Shown in pieces: positions 25,707 through 33,248 of a stretch of DNA of 36,452 nt. The DNA is taken from contig JAGOUM010000028.1 in the NCBI GenBank assembly GCA_018061265.1, positions 1 to 36,452 of the forward strand, written 5' to 3'. How positions within the stretch are numbered: the first letter of the stretch is position 1; each line of letters opens with the position of its first letter. The notes under the pieces were generated by a model. That model was not told the origin of the DNA. It searched no databases and saw only the letters and a list, made by a program, of their open reading frames with translations. The position numbers were made by a program, and so were the translations under genes. This DNA is from Rhodoferax sp. (lineage in GTDB: Bacteria > Pseudomonadota > Gammaproteobacteria > Burkholderiales > Burkholderiaceae_C).

Positions 25707-27386
25707 ATGCCACGCCCGACCCAACAATTACACCCAGCGCGCCCGCCTACCCCTGTGCGTGACGCTGCCACCATGTTGTTATTGCGCGACGGCGCGCTAG
25801 GCATCGAGGTGCTGATGACCCGGCGCTCGGCCAAGGCCAGCTTTGTCCCTGGCGCCTATGTTTTCCCGGGTGGTGCCATTGATGCAGCCGACGCGTTGTG
25901 CCATGCTGCGCTGCAGTGCCGTGCCAGCCAAGGCAGCACACAAATGACACATGCCGCAGCGGCCATTCGTGAGAGCTTTGAGGAGTTGGGTATATTGCTG
26001 GCACGCCGTTCCGACGGTCAATGGGCCGTACAAAACGACATCGACGCACTAGACCGCCAGGGCAACCTATATGAACAATGCGACATAGTGGGTCTAAGAC
26101 TGGCGGCCGACGCTGTGTTTGTTTTGGCGCGCTGGATCACTGACCGCGACTTGCCCAAACGCTTCGATGTGCCATTTCTGGTGGCGCGCATGCCAGAAGG
26201 TCAGGAGCCGGTGGCCGATGAAACCGAGCAGTTTGAACCCGTGTGGGTGCGCCCTTCGGACGCTCTGGCGCGCCACCAGGCTGGCAACTTTTTCATGATC
26301 TACCCAACCATCCGGACGCTGGAGCGACTGCTGGACTTTGCCGATGTGTCGGCGGTATTGGGTGCCTGCGCGTTAAGCGAGGAGCCTCTGTGGACCAGTT
26401 GTCCACGGACCGGACTGCTTGGTGGACGCGAGGCGCGTTACATGGAACACGAAGCCGCGTTTGGTGAACTGGCGCTGGTCTGCCCGGACGGCCAGATCGC
26501 CCATCCGCTGGACTGGCAGACCGAGCGGGCAGTACCTTTGCTCAACAACGTACAGCGACTGACCGCACCCAACCCCGGTGTCATGACGGGTCCGGGTACC
26601 AACAGCTATCTGGTTGGCGACCCCCGCAGCGGCTACATCGTGATTGACCCCGGGCCACTCGACACCGATCATCTGGACAAGCTGTATCGTGCCACCGGGG
26701 GCGACATCCGGATGATTGTGTGCACCCACTCCCACACGGACCACTCACCCGGGGCACGACCACTGCAGGCGATGTGCACTCCCACGCCACCAATTCTGGG
26801 ACTGGCCAGCGCGCCGACTGCGCGTGCAGCCAGTGCTTTTGTACCCGACCGGGAGCTCCTCAATGGAGAGCTATTAACCCTTACTGAGCCTGCGCTGGAT
26901 GCCGATTGTTCATACAGTTTCGGCCACACACTGCAAGTCATCCATACCCCCGGACATGCAGCCAATCACCTGTGCTTGTTGTTGCAGCAGGACGGCTTGC
27001 TGTTTTCCGGTGACCATGTCCTGAACGGCAGCACCACAGTGATCGACCCGCCCGACGGCGACATGAATGACTATCTTGCTTCACTCGACCTGCTGATCAG
27101 CGTTTGTTGCGCGCAGCAGGTCAAGTACATCCTGCCGGCACATGGCTACGTCATCGGTGGCCCGCAGGAGGAGGCGCTGGCAGCCCTGTTGCGCCTCAAG
27201 CAGCACCGCTTGCAGCGTGAAGCCAAAGTTATCCATGCCATGCAAACACAACCCCAGGGATCACTGGACGACTGGTTGCCCATGGTGTACGCCGACGTGC
27301 CCGAGCGCATGTGGCCGGTCGCCAAACGCTCATTGATGGCGCATGTCGCGCGTATTGAATCCTTGATGCCGACAGCGGGCGATTGA
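25707..27386 (+). CDS. Nudix - metallo-beta-lactamase fusion hydrolase
   Basis: A 559-residue two-domain enzyme. Residues about 15-260 form a Nudix domain. The helix part of the Nudix box is RESFEELG at 88-95, but about 25 residues separate it from the GGAID glycine, so the box is split by an insertion as in the NUDT19/RP2p type. Residues about 275-550 form a metallo-beta-lactamase fold with HSHTDH (His341, His343, Asp345, His346), TPGHAANHL and FSGDHVLNG, similar to LACTB2-like hydrolases. Natural substrates are unknown; acyl-CoA or nucleotide-thioester derivatives are plausible from the NUDT19/MBL families. The start has GAGG directly before it, close to a GATAAT element (25695-25700), so its mRNA leader may be very short. 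Confidence 0.9.
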   Translation: MPRPTQQLHPARPPTPVRDAATMLLLRDGALGIEVLMTRRSAKASFVPGAYVFPGGAIDAADALCHAALQCRASQGSTQMTHAAAAIRESFEELGILLARRSDGQWAVQNDIDALDRQGNLYEQCDIVGLRLAADAVFVLARWITDRDLPKRFDVPFLVARMPEGQEPVADETEQFEPVWVRPSDALARHQAGNFFMIYPTIRTLERLLDFADVSAVLGACALSEEPLWTSCPRTGLLGGREARYMEHEAAFGELALVCPDGQIAHPLDWQTERAVPLLNNVQRLTAPNPGVMTGPGTNSYLVGDPRSGYIVIDPGPLDTDHLDKLYRATGGDIRMIVCTHSHTDHSPGARPLQAMCTPTPPILGLASAPTARAASAFVPDRELLNGELLTLTEPALDADCSYSFGHTLQVIHTPGHAANHLCLLLQQDGLLFSGDHVLNGSTTVIDPPDGDMNDYLASLDLLISVCCAQQVKYILPAHGYVIGGPQEEALAALLRLKQHRLQREAKVIHAMQTQPQGSLDDWLPMVYADVPERMWPVAKRSLMAHVARIESLMPTAGD

Positions 27387-27443
27387 TTTTTCGCGCCGAG
27401 CGCCCAAGTAGCGGGCTGTTGCAATCAACCCGGGACCTTGGCC

Positions 27444-28265
27444 ATGCCGGCTTTCATCATCTCATTGTTGGGTTTGCTGCTGGTGACCTGGCTGATTGGC
27501 CAACCCTGGTGGCGCCAGCGACGCCGAAACCTTGTCAGCCGTCAGCCCTTTCCCGCGGCATGGCGCGACATCCTGCGCCAGCGGGTACCACTCTTTGGGC
27601 AGCTTCCCAGCCATCTCCAACTGCAACTGAAAGGTCTTATTCAGGTCTTTCTGGCCGAGAAACACTTTATCGGCTGCCAGGGCCTGGTCATCAACGACGA
27701 GATACGTGTGACCATTGCCGCACACGCCTGCCTGCTGCTGCTCAACCGGCGCGCAGACTACTACCCCAATTTACGCCAGGTGCTGGTCTACCCCGACAGC
27801 TTTGTGGTGGACCGCGACCACACTGACGGCGTCGGCGTGGCGCATCGAACGCGGCAGGTGCTCGCCGGTGAATCCTGGTCCCAGGGGCAGGTGGTGCTGT
27901 CCTGGCGGGACACGCTGGACGGCGCGGCCATTGCCGATGATGGCCAGAATGTGGCGATCCACGAGTTTGCCCATCAACTCGATCAGGAAACCGGTCAGGC
28001 CAACGGCGCACCCGTGCTGCGGGGTCGCACCCAATCCCGGCGCTGGGCCGAGGTGCTCGGCGAGGAGTTCAGGACGCTGCAGGCCAGGGTGACGCGCGGT
28101 GCACCCAGCCTGTTTTGTGACTATGCCGCAACCGACCCTGCCGAGTTCTTCGCGGTGGTGTCCGAGGTGTTTTTCGAGCAATCAGCCCAGATGGCGCAGG
28201 AGCATCCGGCGCTGTACCAGCAGTTTTGCCTGTTTTACCAGCTTGACCCGCTGAACTGGGCGTGA
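27444..28265 (+). CDS. mtfA: MtfA-type zinc metallopeptidase (M90)
   Basis: A 273-residue peptidase of the MtfA family. In E. coli the family member cleaves peptides and binds the Mlc repressor. The N-terminus has a hydrophobic segment (about 3-20) not seen in E. coli MtfA, which suggests membrane attachment. The zinc site is HEFAH at 173-177, followed by QLDQETG, and the third ligand region DPAEFFAVVSEVFFEQ. The ATG at 27444 is preferred to the TTG two codons upstream. It is convergent with the BON protein gene. Confidence 0.9.
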   Translation: MPAFIISLLGLLLVTWLIGQPWWRQRRRNLVSRQPFPAAWRDILRQRVPLFGQLPSHLQLQLKGLIQVFLAEKHFIGCQGLVINDEIRVTIAAHACLLLLNRRADYYPNLRQVLVYPDSFVVDRDHTDGVGVAHRTRQVLAGESWSQGQVVLSWRDTLDGAAIADDGQNVAIHEFAHQLDQETGQANGAPVLRGRTQSRRWAEVLGEEFRTLQARVTRGAPSLFCDYAATDPAEFFAVVSEVFFEQSAQMAQEHPALYQQFCLFYQLDPLNWA

Positions 28266-28273
28266 CAGGGTGG

Positions 28274-28291
28274 CGCCACCTGCCGGTGGCG
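28274..28291. terminator. hairpin between convergent mtfA and BON gene
   Basis: CGCCACC, loop TGCC, GGTGGCG make a perfect seven-pair GC-rich stem directly after the mtfA stop and just beyond the end of the convergent gene. No strong T-run follows on either strand, so it may be an mRNA 3'-end protector or a weak bidirectional terminator. Confidence 0.5.
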
Positions 28292-28297
28292 ATGGGC

Positions 28298-28765
28298 TTA
28301 TTTGGCTTTCAAGTTGTTTTGCACGGACTTGACGCCCGAAACCGACTTGGCCACCTTGGCAGCCGCCGCAATCTGCTCCTTGCTGTCGACAAAACCAGAC
28401 AACTGCACCGTACCTTCATAGGTTTCCACCGAGATGGCAGTCGACGGAATCCCCTTGGTAATCAGAAATTCACCCTTCACCTTGGTGGTAATGGCGCTGT
28501 CGGCCAGTACCCGCTTGTCGTTGTCCTGCCCGGCCTTGAGGTATTCCGCCTCCTGCAGCTTGCCATCCTTGTTGGCATCAAATTTTGCAAAGCGCTTGGT
28601 GATTTCCTTGTCAGAGGACACTTCCGCCTTGCTCAGCGCACCATCGGCGTTTTTGTCATGTGTGGCGAACGCATTGTTGGTGACCTTGCCGTCAGAGCTG
28701 TTGCCGCTTTGGGCATAAGCAGTGGTCATTGCCAGGGAAGCGATCAGGGTGATGAGAAGACGCAT
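28298..28765 (-). CDS. secreted EF-hand plus BON-domain protein
   Basis: A 155-residue protein with an N-terminal signal peptide (MRLLITLIASLAMTTAYAQS, cleavage after about residue 19), so periplasmic. Two calcium-binding EF-hand loops follow: Asp37 to Glu48 (DKNADGALSKAE) and Asp63 to Glu74 (DANKDGKLQEAE). The C-terminus (about 88-155) is a BON domain like that of OsmY, with SAITTKVKGEFL, VETYEGTVQLSGFV and VSGVKSVQNNL. BON domains bind membranes or lipid, so calcium-dependent envelope protection under osmotic stress is a reasonable guess, not a demonstrated role. Standing alone between mtfA and the pseudouridine synthase homologue. Confidence 0.88.
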   Translation of the reverse strand: MRLLITLIASLAMTTAYAQSGNSSDGKVTNNAFATHDKNADGALSKAEVSSDKEITKRFAKFDANKDGKLQEAEYLKAGQDNDKRVLADSAITTKVKGEFLITKGIPSTAISVETYEGTVQLSGFVDSKEQIAAAAKVAKSVSGVKSVQNNLKAK

Positions 28766-28803
28766 ACAAACTCCAGGTTGAGGATCAATTATGGTTATCT
28801 AAC

Positions 28804-28826
28804 GCCAGGCACCGTTGATGCCTGGC
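28804..28826. promoter_or_regulatory. inverted repeat upstream of the BON gene
   Basis: GCCAGGC (28804-28810) and GCCTGGC (28820-28826) form a perfect 7-bp inverted repeat with a 9-base spacer, about 40 bp upstream of the BON gene start and before the divergent gene. It may be an operator or a leader hairpin. Confidence 0.35.
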
Positions 28827-28892
28827 AGCCCTCAGTGGGCCCGGCACTGTAACAAACTTTTCCCCAACAACAGTGCCGTTACCATCGGTCTC

Positions 28893-29705
28893 ATGATCAC
28901 ACCACCCCGACGCTCGCCAAACCCGACCACTGGGCAGCACCAGTCGCCGCAGGGCATGAGTACTTTGCCGGGAGAGCGCCTTTCCAAGCGGGTCATGCAG
29001 TTGAAAGGCTGCTCACGACATGAGGCCGAACAATACATTGAGGGTGGCTGGGTACAGGTCGACGGGCAGGTGGTCGAAGCGCCGATGGCTCGGGTCAGCC
29101 AGCAAACCGTGACGATTGATCCGCGGGCCAGCCTGATATCTCTGACGGATGTCACCCTGCTGCTGCACAAGCCCCCGGGGTTTGACACCATGGCAAGCCC
29201 CGGCGAGTCAGGCAGGCGTGTCAAGCCCGCACAGCAGTTGCTGCTGCCAGCCAACCACTGGGCCGATGACTGCAGTGGCATGCGCGTGCTTCAACGCCAC
29301 TTTGCCAGGCTGAGTGCTTGCGTGCCGCTGGAAACTGCGGCCAGCGGGCTGGTGGTGTTCACACAGGACTGGCGCGTGCTGCGAAAACTCAGCGAAGACG
29401 CCGCATTCATCGAGCATGAGCTGCGCGTTGAGGTGCAGGGTGAAGTCTCGCCAGAGGCACTGCACCGGCTCAATGCGCCGCGCAGCGACGTACCGGCCGT
29501 ACGTGCCAGCGTTAACAGCACAACGGCCGAGTTGACTCGGCTGCGATTTGCTTTCAAGGGCAGCCACCCGGGCCTGGTGGCCTGGCTGTGTGAACAGAGC
29601 GCCCTGAGAATTGTCGGCATGACCCGTTTGCGCATCGGCCGTGTGGCTCTGGGGCACCTGGCGGAGGGCCAGTGGCGCCATTTGCAGGCTGCCGAACGGT
29701 TCTAA
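28893..29705 (+). CDS. S4-domain RluF-like pseudouridine synthase homologue
   Basis: A protein of 249 to 270 residues, depending on the start (ATG at 28893 or 28956; neither has a strong ribosome-binding site). An N-terminal S4 RNA-binding domain reads ERLSKRVMQLKGCSRHEAEQ then YIEGGWVQVDGQVV, as in RluB/E/F. The catalytic domain begins LLLHKPPGFDTM. The active-site stretch, normally GRLDxxTxGLLLLTNDG, here reads VPLETAASGLVVFTQDW. The invariant catalytic Asp is Glu (codon at 29331). Loss or change of activity is likely; an RNA-binding role without catalysis is possible. The remaining fold down to MTRLRIGRVALG is recognisable. Confidence 0.8.
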   Translation: MITPPRRSPNPTTGQHQSPQGMSTLPGERLSKRVMQLKGCSRHEAEQYIEGGWVQVDGQVVEAPMARVSQQTVTIDPRASLISLTDVTLLLHKPPGFDTMASPGESGRRVKPAQQLLLPANHWADDCSGMRVLQRHFARLSACVPLETAASGLVVFTQDWRVLRKLSEDAAFIEHELRVEVQGEVSPEALHRLNAPRSDVPAVRASVNSTTAELTRLRFAFKGSHPGLVAWLCEQSALRIVGMTRLRIGRVALGHLAEGQWRHLQAAERF

Positions 29706-29709
29706 AGCT

Positions 29710-30258
29710 TCATTTCAGCAGTGCTTCGCCTTCGACGTCGTCACTCAGCTTGGGGTAGCGTGTGGGCTCAGGCAGGTTGTAATGCCACCACTCGTAGGGA
29801 TGATGGTCCCAGCCGGCGGCGGCCATCAGGCCCAGCAGCAGGCAGCGGTTGTGCTGAGCAAGAGGGCTGATGTCTGTGCGCCCATGAAACGACTGTTCGG
29901 TCATCTCATCAAAAGCGGTGCCCATGTCAAGCGGCGTGCCGTCACCCTGGCACAGGGTCAGGTCAACCGCCACACCCCGGGTGTGCATTGAGCCAACCCG
30001 TGGATCCGCCACAAACATCGGATTGGGCAACACCGACCACAAACGCCACTGGGCAGCTGACGGCCGATAGGCGTCGAGCACCCGAAGCCGCAGCCCTTGG
30101 GCATGGGCCAGATCAGCCGCCAGAGCCAGTGCGGCCATCGCGTCCTTGTGCAGAAAGGCGATGGCATGGTGGTAGATGGTTTGACCAGTGAGGTTGTCCG
30201 GCGTGGCATAACGCAGGTCAATGTCGACGGCGTGATGGCTGATTTCTTGCAGTGGCAT
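29710..30258 (-). CDS. ddpX: D-alanyl-D-alanine dipeptidase (VanX/DdpX family)
   Basis: A 182-residue zinc dipeptidase that would hydrolyse D-Ala-D-Ala, probably for peptidoglycan recycling or nutrition. Conserved features are YATPDNLTGQTIY, LDAYRPSAAQ (catalytic Arg), SMHTRGVAVDLTL (zinc-binding His and Asp of SxHxxGxAxD), GTAFDEM, and EWWHYNLP (catalytic Glu and zinc His). It is closest to E. coli DdpX and lacks an obvious signal peptide, so it is cytoplasmic. The start at 30258 fits the family; in-frame starts at 30285 and 30291 (GTG) are possible. No van cluster surrounds it, so vancomycin resistance is not implied. It lies 41 bases after nhaR on the same strand. Confidence 0.88.
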   Translation of the reverse strand: MPLQEISHHAVDIDLRYATPDNLTGQTIYHHAIAFLHKDAMAALALAADLAHAQGLRLRVLDAYRPSAAQWRLWSVLPNPMFVADPRVGSMHTRGVAVDLTLCQGDGTPLDMGTAFDEMTEQSFHGRTDISPLAQHNRCLLLGLMAAAGWDHHPYEWWHYNLPEPTRYPKLSDDVEGEALLK

Positions 30259-30299
30259 AGGGCGGCGATTATCTATGCCCGGCATGGGCACGGCTCGCT

Positions 30300-31196
30300 T
30301 CAGGTTCCAAATAACTGGCCACGGGCGGCATCGGTGATCGCCAGTACACAGGGGTGACTGATACGCCGCTCCACCGACACGGCATAGAACTCCTCGACCA
30401 GATCGGTGGTACGCCCCAGAATCTCGACGCCAAACTGCCTGCAGGTCTCATCATCGAGCACACTGGGCGTCATGAAAACGCCTTGCCCTTCGCGGCCAAA
30501 TGCCTTCATCAGCGCCGCATCATCAAACTCGCCAACTACCACCGGAACCACCTGGTGCCGGGCAAACCAGTCCTCCAATTGGCGCCGAACCGACGAACTT
30601 GCTCCTGGCACCAGCATCGGTACCCCATCCAGACATTTTGGAAACTCGCCCTTGATCAAATGCCTCAAGCCAGGTGCGCTGAAAAAACTCAGGGCACTGC
30701 GTCCGAGTGCGTGATTAAATGCCTTGACACTGACACGGCGCGGCATAGGCTCGTCCGCAATCACCAGATCGAGCCGGTGCAGGGCCAGCGCCGCCAGCAA
30801 ATCGTCAAAACTGCCTTCACTGGCCAGCAGCTTGACGGGCTGACCGATGGAAAACGCGGGCTCCAACAACCGGTAAGCCACCGATTTCGACACCGAATCA
30901 GCCACACCGACACGGAAATCGAGTCGCCGCTGGGTACTGCGGGTTTGACGCAAGGCGGTTTCCAGGTCCTGCCCCAGACTGAAAATCTGGTCCGCATAGC
31001 CCAGCGCCAGGCGACCATGTTCAGTCAGCTCCAGCTGGCGACCACTTTTGCGAAACAGCTTGCGCCCCAGCCAGTCCTCCAGCAGTTTGATCTGCCCGGA
31101 CAGGGTTTGCGGTGTGGTGTGTAACTGCTCGCCTGCACGCATGATGCCACCCGAGCGCGCCGTGACCCAAAAATAGTAAAGATGCTTGAAGTTCAT
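30300..31196 (-). CDS. nhaR: NhaR-type LysR-family transcriptional activator
   Basis: A 298-residue LysR regulator. The start MNFKHLYYFWVTARSGGIMR matches the highly conserved NhaR N-terminus. The helix-turn-helix continues with AGEQLHTTPQTLSGQIKLLE. The effector domain follows with FRVGVADSVSKSVAYRLL and ends near GQLFGT. E. coli NhaR responds to sodium and activates nhaA and biofilm genes. No nhaA antiporter is in the window, so its target here is unknown. It is divergent from the Rrf2 gene across a repeat-containing region. Confidence 0.9.
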   Translation of the reverse strand: MNFKHLYYFWVTARSGGIMRAGEQLHTTPQTLSGQIKLLEDWLGRKLFRKSGRQLELTEHGRLALGYADQIFSLGQDLETALRQTRSTQRRLDFRVGVADSVSKSVAYRLLEPAFSIGQPVKLLASEGSFDDLLAALALHRLDLVIADEPMPRRVSVKAFNHALGRSALSFFSAPGLRHLIKGEFPKCLDGVPMLVPGASSSVRRQLEDWFARHQVVPVVVGEFDDAALMKAFGREGQGVFMTPSVLDDETCRQFGVEILGRTTDLVEEFYAVSVERRISHPCVLAITDAARGQLFGT

Positions 31197-31217
31197 CGTT
31201 GCGCCCCCAGTTGCTGT

Positions 31218-31274
31218 GTTAATTATTCGGATTTATCGAAGTTTATTACTTGTTAATTCGAATTTACACGAAGT
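31218..31274. promoter_or_regulatory. imperfect direct repeat and palindrome between nhaR and the Rrf2 gene
   Basis: Two related copies, at 31218-31242 and 31252-31274, share GTTAATT, CG-ATTTA and CGAAGT in order, with start points 34 bp apart. The second contains a perfect 10-bp palindrome AATTCGAATT (31255-31264). The region is AT-rich and sits in the 138-bp divergent control region. It is a likely binding site for NhaR, the Rrf2 protein, or both. Confidence 0.5.
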
Positions 31275-31334
31275 GATTGAACCATTAAAGTTCAACACGT
31301 GTCACAACTGAAGACACTGACAGGAGTTACCAAG

Positions 31335-31859
31335 ATGCGTTTAAGTACCAAAGGCCGATTTGCCGTTACCGCCATGATTGATGTCGCGCTGCGCGAAAAA
31401 CTCGGACCCGTGCCGCTTTCAGACATTGCCGCCCGGCAGCAGATCTCGCTCTCTTATCTTGAGCAGATGTTCAGCCGCCTGCGCGCAGAGGGTCTGGTGA
31501 CCAGCACCCGCGGGCCGGGCGGGGGTTACACCCTGGGGCAGCGCACTGACGCCATCACCGTGGCTGACATCATTGGCGCGGTCGAAGATCCGCCGCAAAA
31601 ATCCAAGGCTGAAGAACTGCTGCCCGCGCAGGACATGGCGCAAGACCTGTGGGACGCCATGAATGCCAGAGTGCTGGACTTCATGCAGTCGGTGACATTG
31701 CGCAGCCTGGTGCTGGAGCAACTCGCCAAAGGTGTGAAGATCGAGCAGAAACCGGCACCCAACCGCGGTGTTTTCAAAAAGCCTGCCTTGCAAACACTGC
31801 GCACCAATGCGCCGAACTCGGTGTTTGCGCTCGGCCAGTCGCTGCTGGCGCGGGGTTGA
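31335..31859 (+). CDS. Rrf2-family transcriptional regulator lacking Fe-S cysteines
   Basis: A 174-residue winged-helix regulator. The N-terminus MRLSTKGRFAVTAMIDVALR and the recognition region ISLSYLEQMFSRLRAEGLV, then STRGPGGGYTLG, follow IscR closely. The loop that holds the three [2Fe-2S] cysteines in IscR (around residues 92-104) reads EDPPQKSKAEELLPAQDMAQ with no Cys at all. So it cannot bind the cluster in the IscR way and resembles cluster-free members such as CymR. The downstream cysteine synthase gene makes a CymR-like role in cysteine control attractive, but this is inference. The start at 31335 has AGGAG at nine bases. Confidence 0.88.
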   Translation: MRLSTKGRFAVTAMIDVALREKLGPVPLSDIAARQQISLSYLEQMFSRLRAEGLVTSTRGPGGGYTLGQRTDAITVADIIGAVEDPPQKSKAEELLPAQDMAQDLWDAMNARVLDFMQSVTLRSLVLEQLAKGVKIEQKPAPNRGVFKKPALQTLRTNAPNSVFALGQSLLARG

Positions 31860-31861
31860 GT

Positions 31862-31903
31862 GAAAAATTGGCACCCAGCCCATATTTTATAAGTGCTGGG
31901 TGC
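31862..31903 (-). terminator. intrinsic terminator of rnpB
   Basis: On the minus strand, just past the rnpB 3' end, GCACCCAGC and GCTGGGTGC form a perfect nine-pair stem (31871-31879 with 31895-31903) around a 15-base AT-rich loop. It is followed by CAATTTTTC. This is a good Rho-independent terminator for rnpB, and it ends close to the convergent Rrf2 stop codon. Confidence 0.8.
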
Positions 31904-31913
31904 TGCAAAAAGT

Positions 31914-32258
31914 GTGAAGCCCACCGATAAGCCGGATTCTGTGCGCCAGGGTTGCCCCTGGCGTGACTGTCATTAATCTGGGCTGTCAGTCACCCGACAG
32001 CTCGGTGCTACCTACCCGCCAGCTCTGGGGGCCCCATCAACGCTGGCCTACTTGGTATTGCTGCGCGTAGAGATTGCCCGTTTCACCCGCTGAACGGTTA
32101 CCCGCCCAGCGACTCGTCTCTGTTGCTCTGATCCTCACCTTATGGCCTTGCGGCTTTTCAGTGGACAGCCGTTAGCTGCTACGCTGCCCTGTGCAGTCCG
32201 GACGTTCCTCCAGTGCGGTGTTTCCACCTTGCACCAGCGACAGTCTGGTGGGCTTCAC
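31914..32258 (-). ncRNA. rnpB: RNase P RNA (bacterial type A)
   Basis: About 345 nt on the minus strand. The two ends pair (GTGAAGCCCACC with GGTGGGCTTCAC) as the closing P1 helix. Conserved blocks are visible: GAGGAACGTCCGGACT near the 5' side, TGAAAAGCCGCAAGGCCATAAGG, the GTAACCGTTCAGCGGGTGAAACGG region, GCGGGTAGGTAGCACC, and ACAGAATCCGGCTTATCGG near the 3' end, the standard P RNA signature. It is the catalytic RNA that trims 5' leaders from pre-tRNAs. Exact ends are by pairing, not experiment. A reading frame through this stretch belongs to no gene. Confidence 0.93.
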
Positions 32259-32265
32259 GGTAAGC

Positions 32266-32271
32266 ATTATC
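32266..32271 (-). promoter_or_regulatory. -10 element of the rnpB promoter
   Basis: GATAAT on the minus strand lies seven bases before the inferred rnpB 5' end at 32258, the correct distance for a sigma-70 -10 box. Candidate -35 sequences further upstream (AAGTTG or TTGCCG) are poor. Confidence 0.55.
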
Positions 32272-32330
32272 ACGGCAAGCCAAGGCGGCAACTTTGGTTG
32301 AAAATACACCACCCCATTCTTAGGATCCTC

Positions 32331-33248
32331 ATGCGCGTCGACAACGTCCTGCAAACCATTGGCAACACGCCGCATATTCGCATCAACCGCCTGTTTGGCA
32401 ACACACACCGGGTGTACGTGAAGTCCGAGCGCAGCAATCCTGGGGGTTCGATCAAAGACCGCACGGCGCTGGCGATGATCGAGGCCGCCGAAAAGTCCGG
32501 CGTGCTGCTGCCGGGTGGCACCATCATCGAACCCACTTCGGGCAATACCGGCGTAGGCCTGGCGTTGGTGGCTGCTGTAAAAGGTTACAAACTGATTCTG
32601 GTGATGCCCGACAACATGAGCATTGAGCGGCGCAAGCTGATGCTGGCCTATGGTGCCAAATGTGACCTGACCCCCCGCGACAAAGGCATGAAAGGTGCCA
32701 TCACCCGGGCCTACGCCCTGTCGCTTTCTGTTCCGGGCTCGTGGGTACCGCAGCAGTTTGACAACCCTGCCAATATCGAGGTGCACGCGCGCACCACAGC
32801 GCAGGAGATCATCAACGACTTCCCTGAAGGTGTGGACATTTTGATCACCGGTGTAGGTACCGGCGGACACTTAAGTGGTGTGGCACAGATGCTCAAGGCC
32901 AGGTGGCCACGGCTCAAGGTGTTTGCCGTGGAGCCGACAGACGCACCGGTGATCTCTGGTGGCACTGCAGCCCAACACCCGATCCAGGGTATTGGGGCAG
33001 GTTTTATTCCAAAAAACCTGAAAACCGAGCTGCTTGACGGTGTCATCACCGTGACAGGCGATGCCGCCATGGATTACGCCCGCCGCAGCGCTGCCCAGGA
33101 GGGTTTGCTTGTGGGCATATCCAGCGGTGCCACACTCGCCGCCATTGCACAAAAATTGCCCGACATCCCAGCCGGTGCCACCGTACTTGGCTTTAACTAC
33201 GACACGGGTGAGCGGTATTTTTCGGTTGACGGTTTTCTGCCGGGCTGA
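32331..33248 (+). CDS. cysK: cysteine synthase (O-acetylserine sulfhydrylase)
   Basis: A 305-residue PLP enzyme that makes L-cysteine from O-acetylserine and sulfide. Motifs: [12 protein letters not shown] with the PLP lysine, [14 protein letters not shown] (substrate loop), [18 protein letters not shown], the phosphate-binding [22 protein letters not shown], and [10 protein letters not shown]. The IKDRT and GIGAGFIP patterns favour CysK over CysM, but such genes are often labelled cysM. The start at 32331 has AGGA six to seven bases upstream; the longer frame into rnpB is not credible. It is the likely target of the nearby Rrf2 regulator. Its 3' end overlaps the convergent repair gene by 52 bases. 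Confidence 0.94.
   Translation: MRVDNVLQTIGNTPHIRINRLFGNTHRVYVKSERSNPGGSIKDRTALAMIEAAEKSGVLLPGGTIIEPTSGNTGVGLALVAAVKGYKLILVMPDNMSIERRKLMLAYGAKCDLTPRDKGMKGAITRAYALSLSVPGSWVPQQFDNPANIEVHARTTAQEIINDFPEGVDILITGVGTGGHLSGVAQMLKARWPRLKVFAVEPTDAPVISGGTAAQHPIQGIGAGFIPKNLKTELLDGVITVTGDAAMDYARRSAAQEGLLVGISSGATLAAIAQKLPDIPAGATVLGFNYDTGERYFSVDGFLPG

Noticed and set aside
29710-30258. Vancomycin-resistance role for the D-Ala-D-Ala dipeptidase
   Set aside because: No vanH/vanA-type ligase or two-component genes are next to it, and it resembles DdpX more than VanX.
32142-32330. N-terminal extension of cysteine synthase by 63 residues
   Set aside because: It runs through the RNase P RNA gene on the other strand; the enzyme's normal start and a ribosome-binding site are at 32331.
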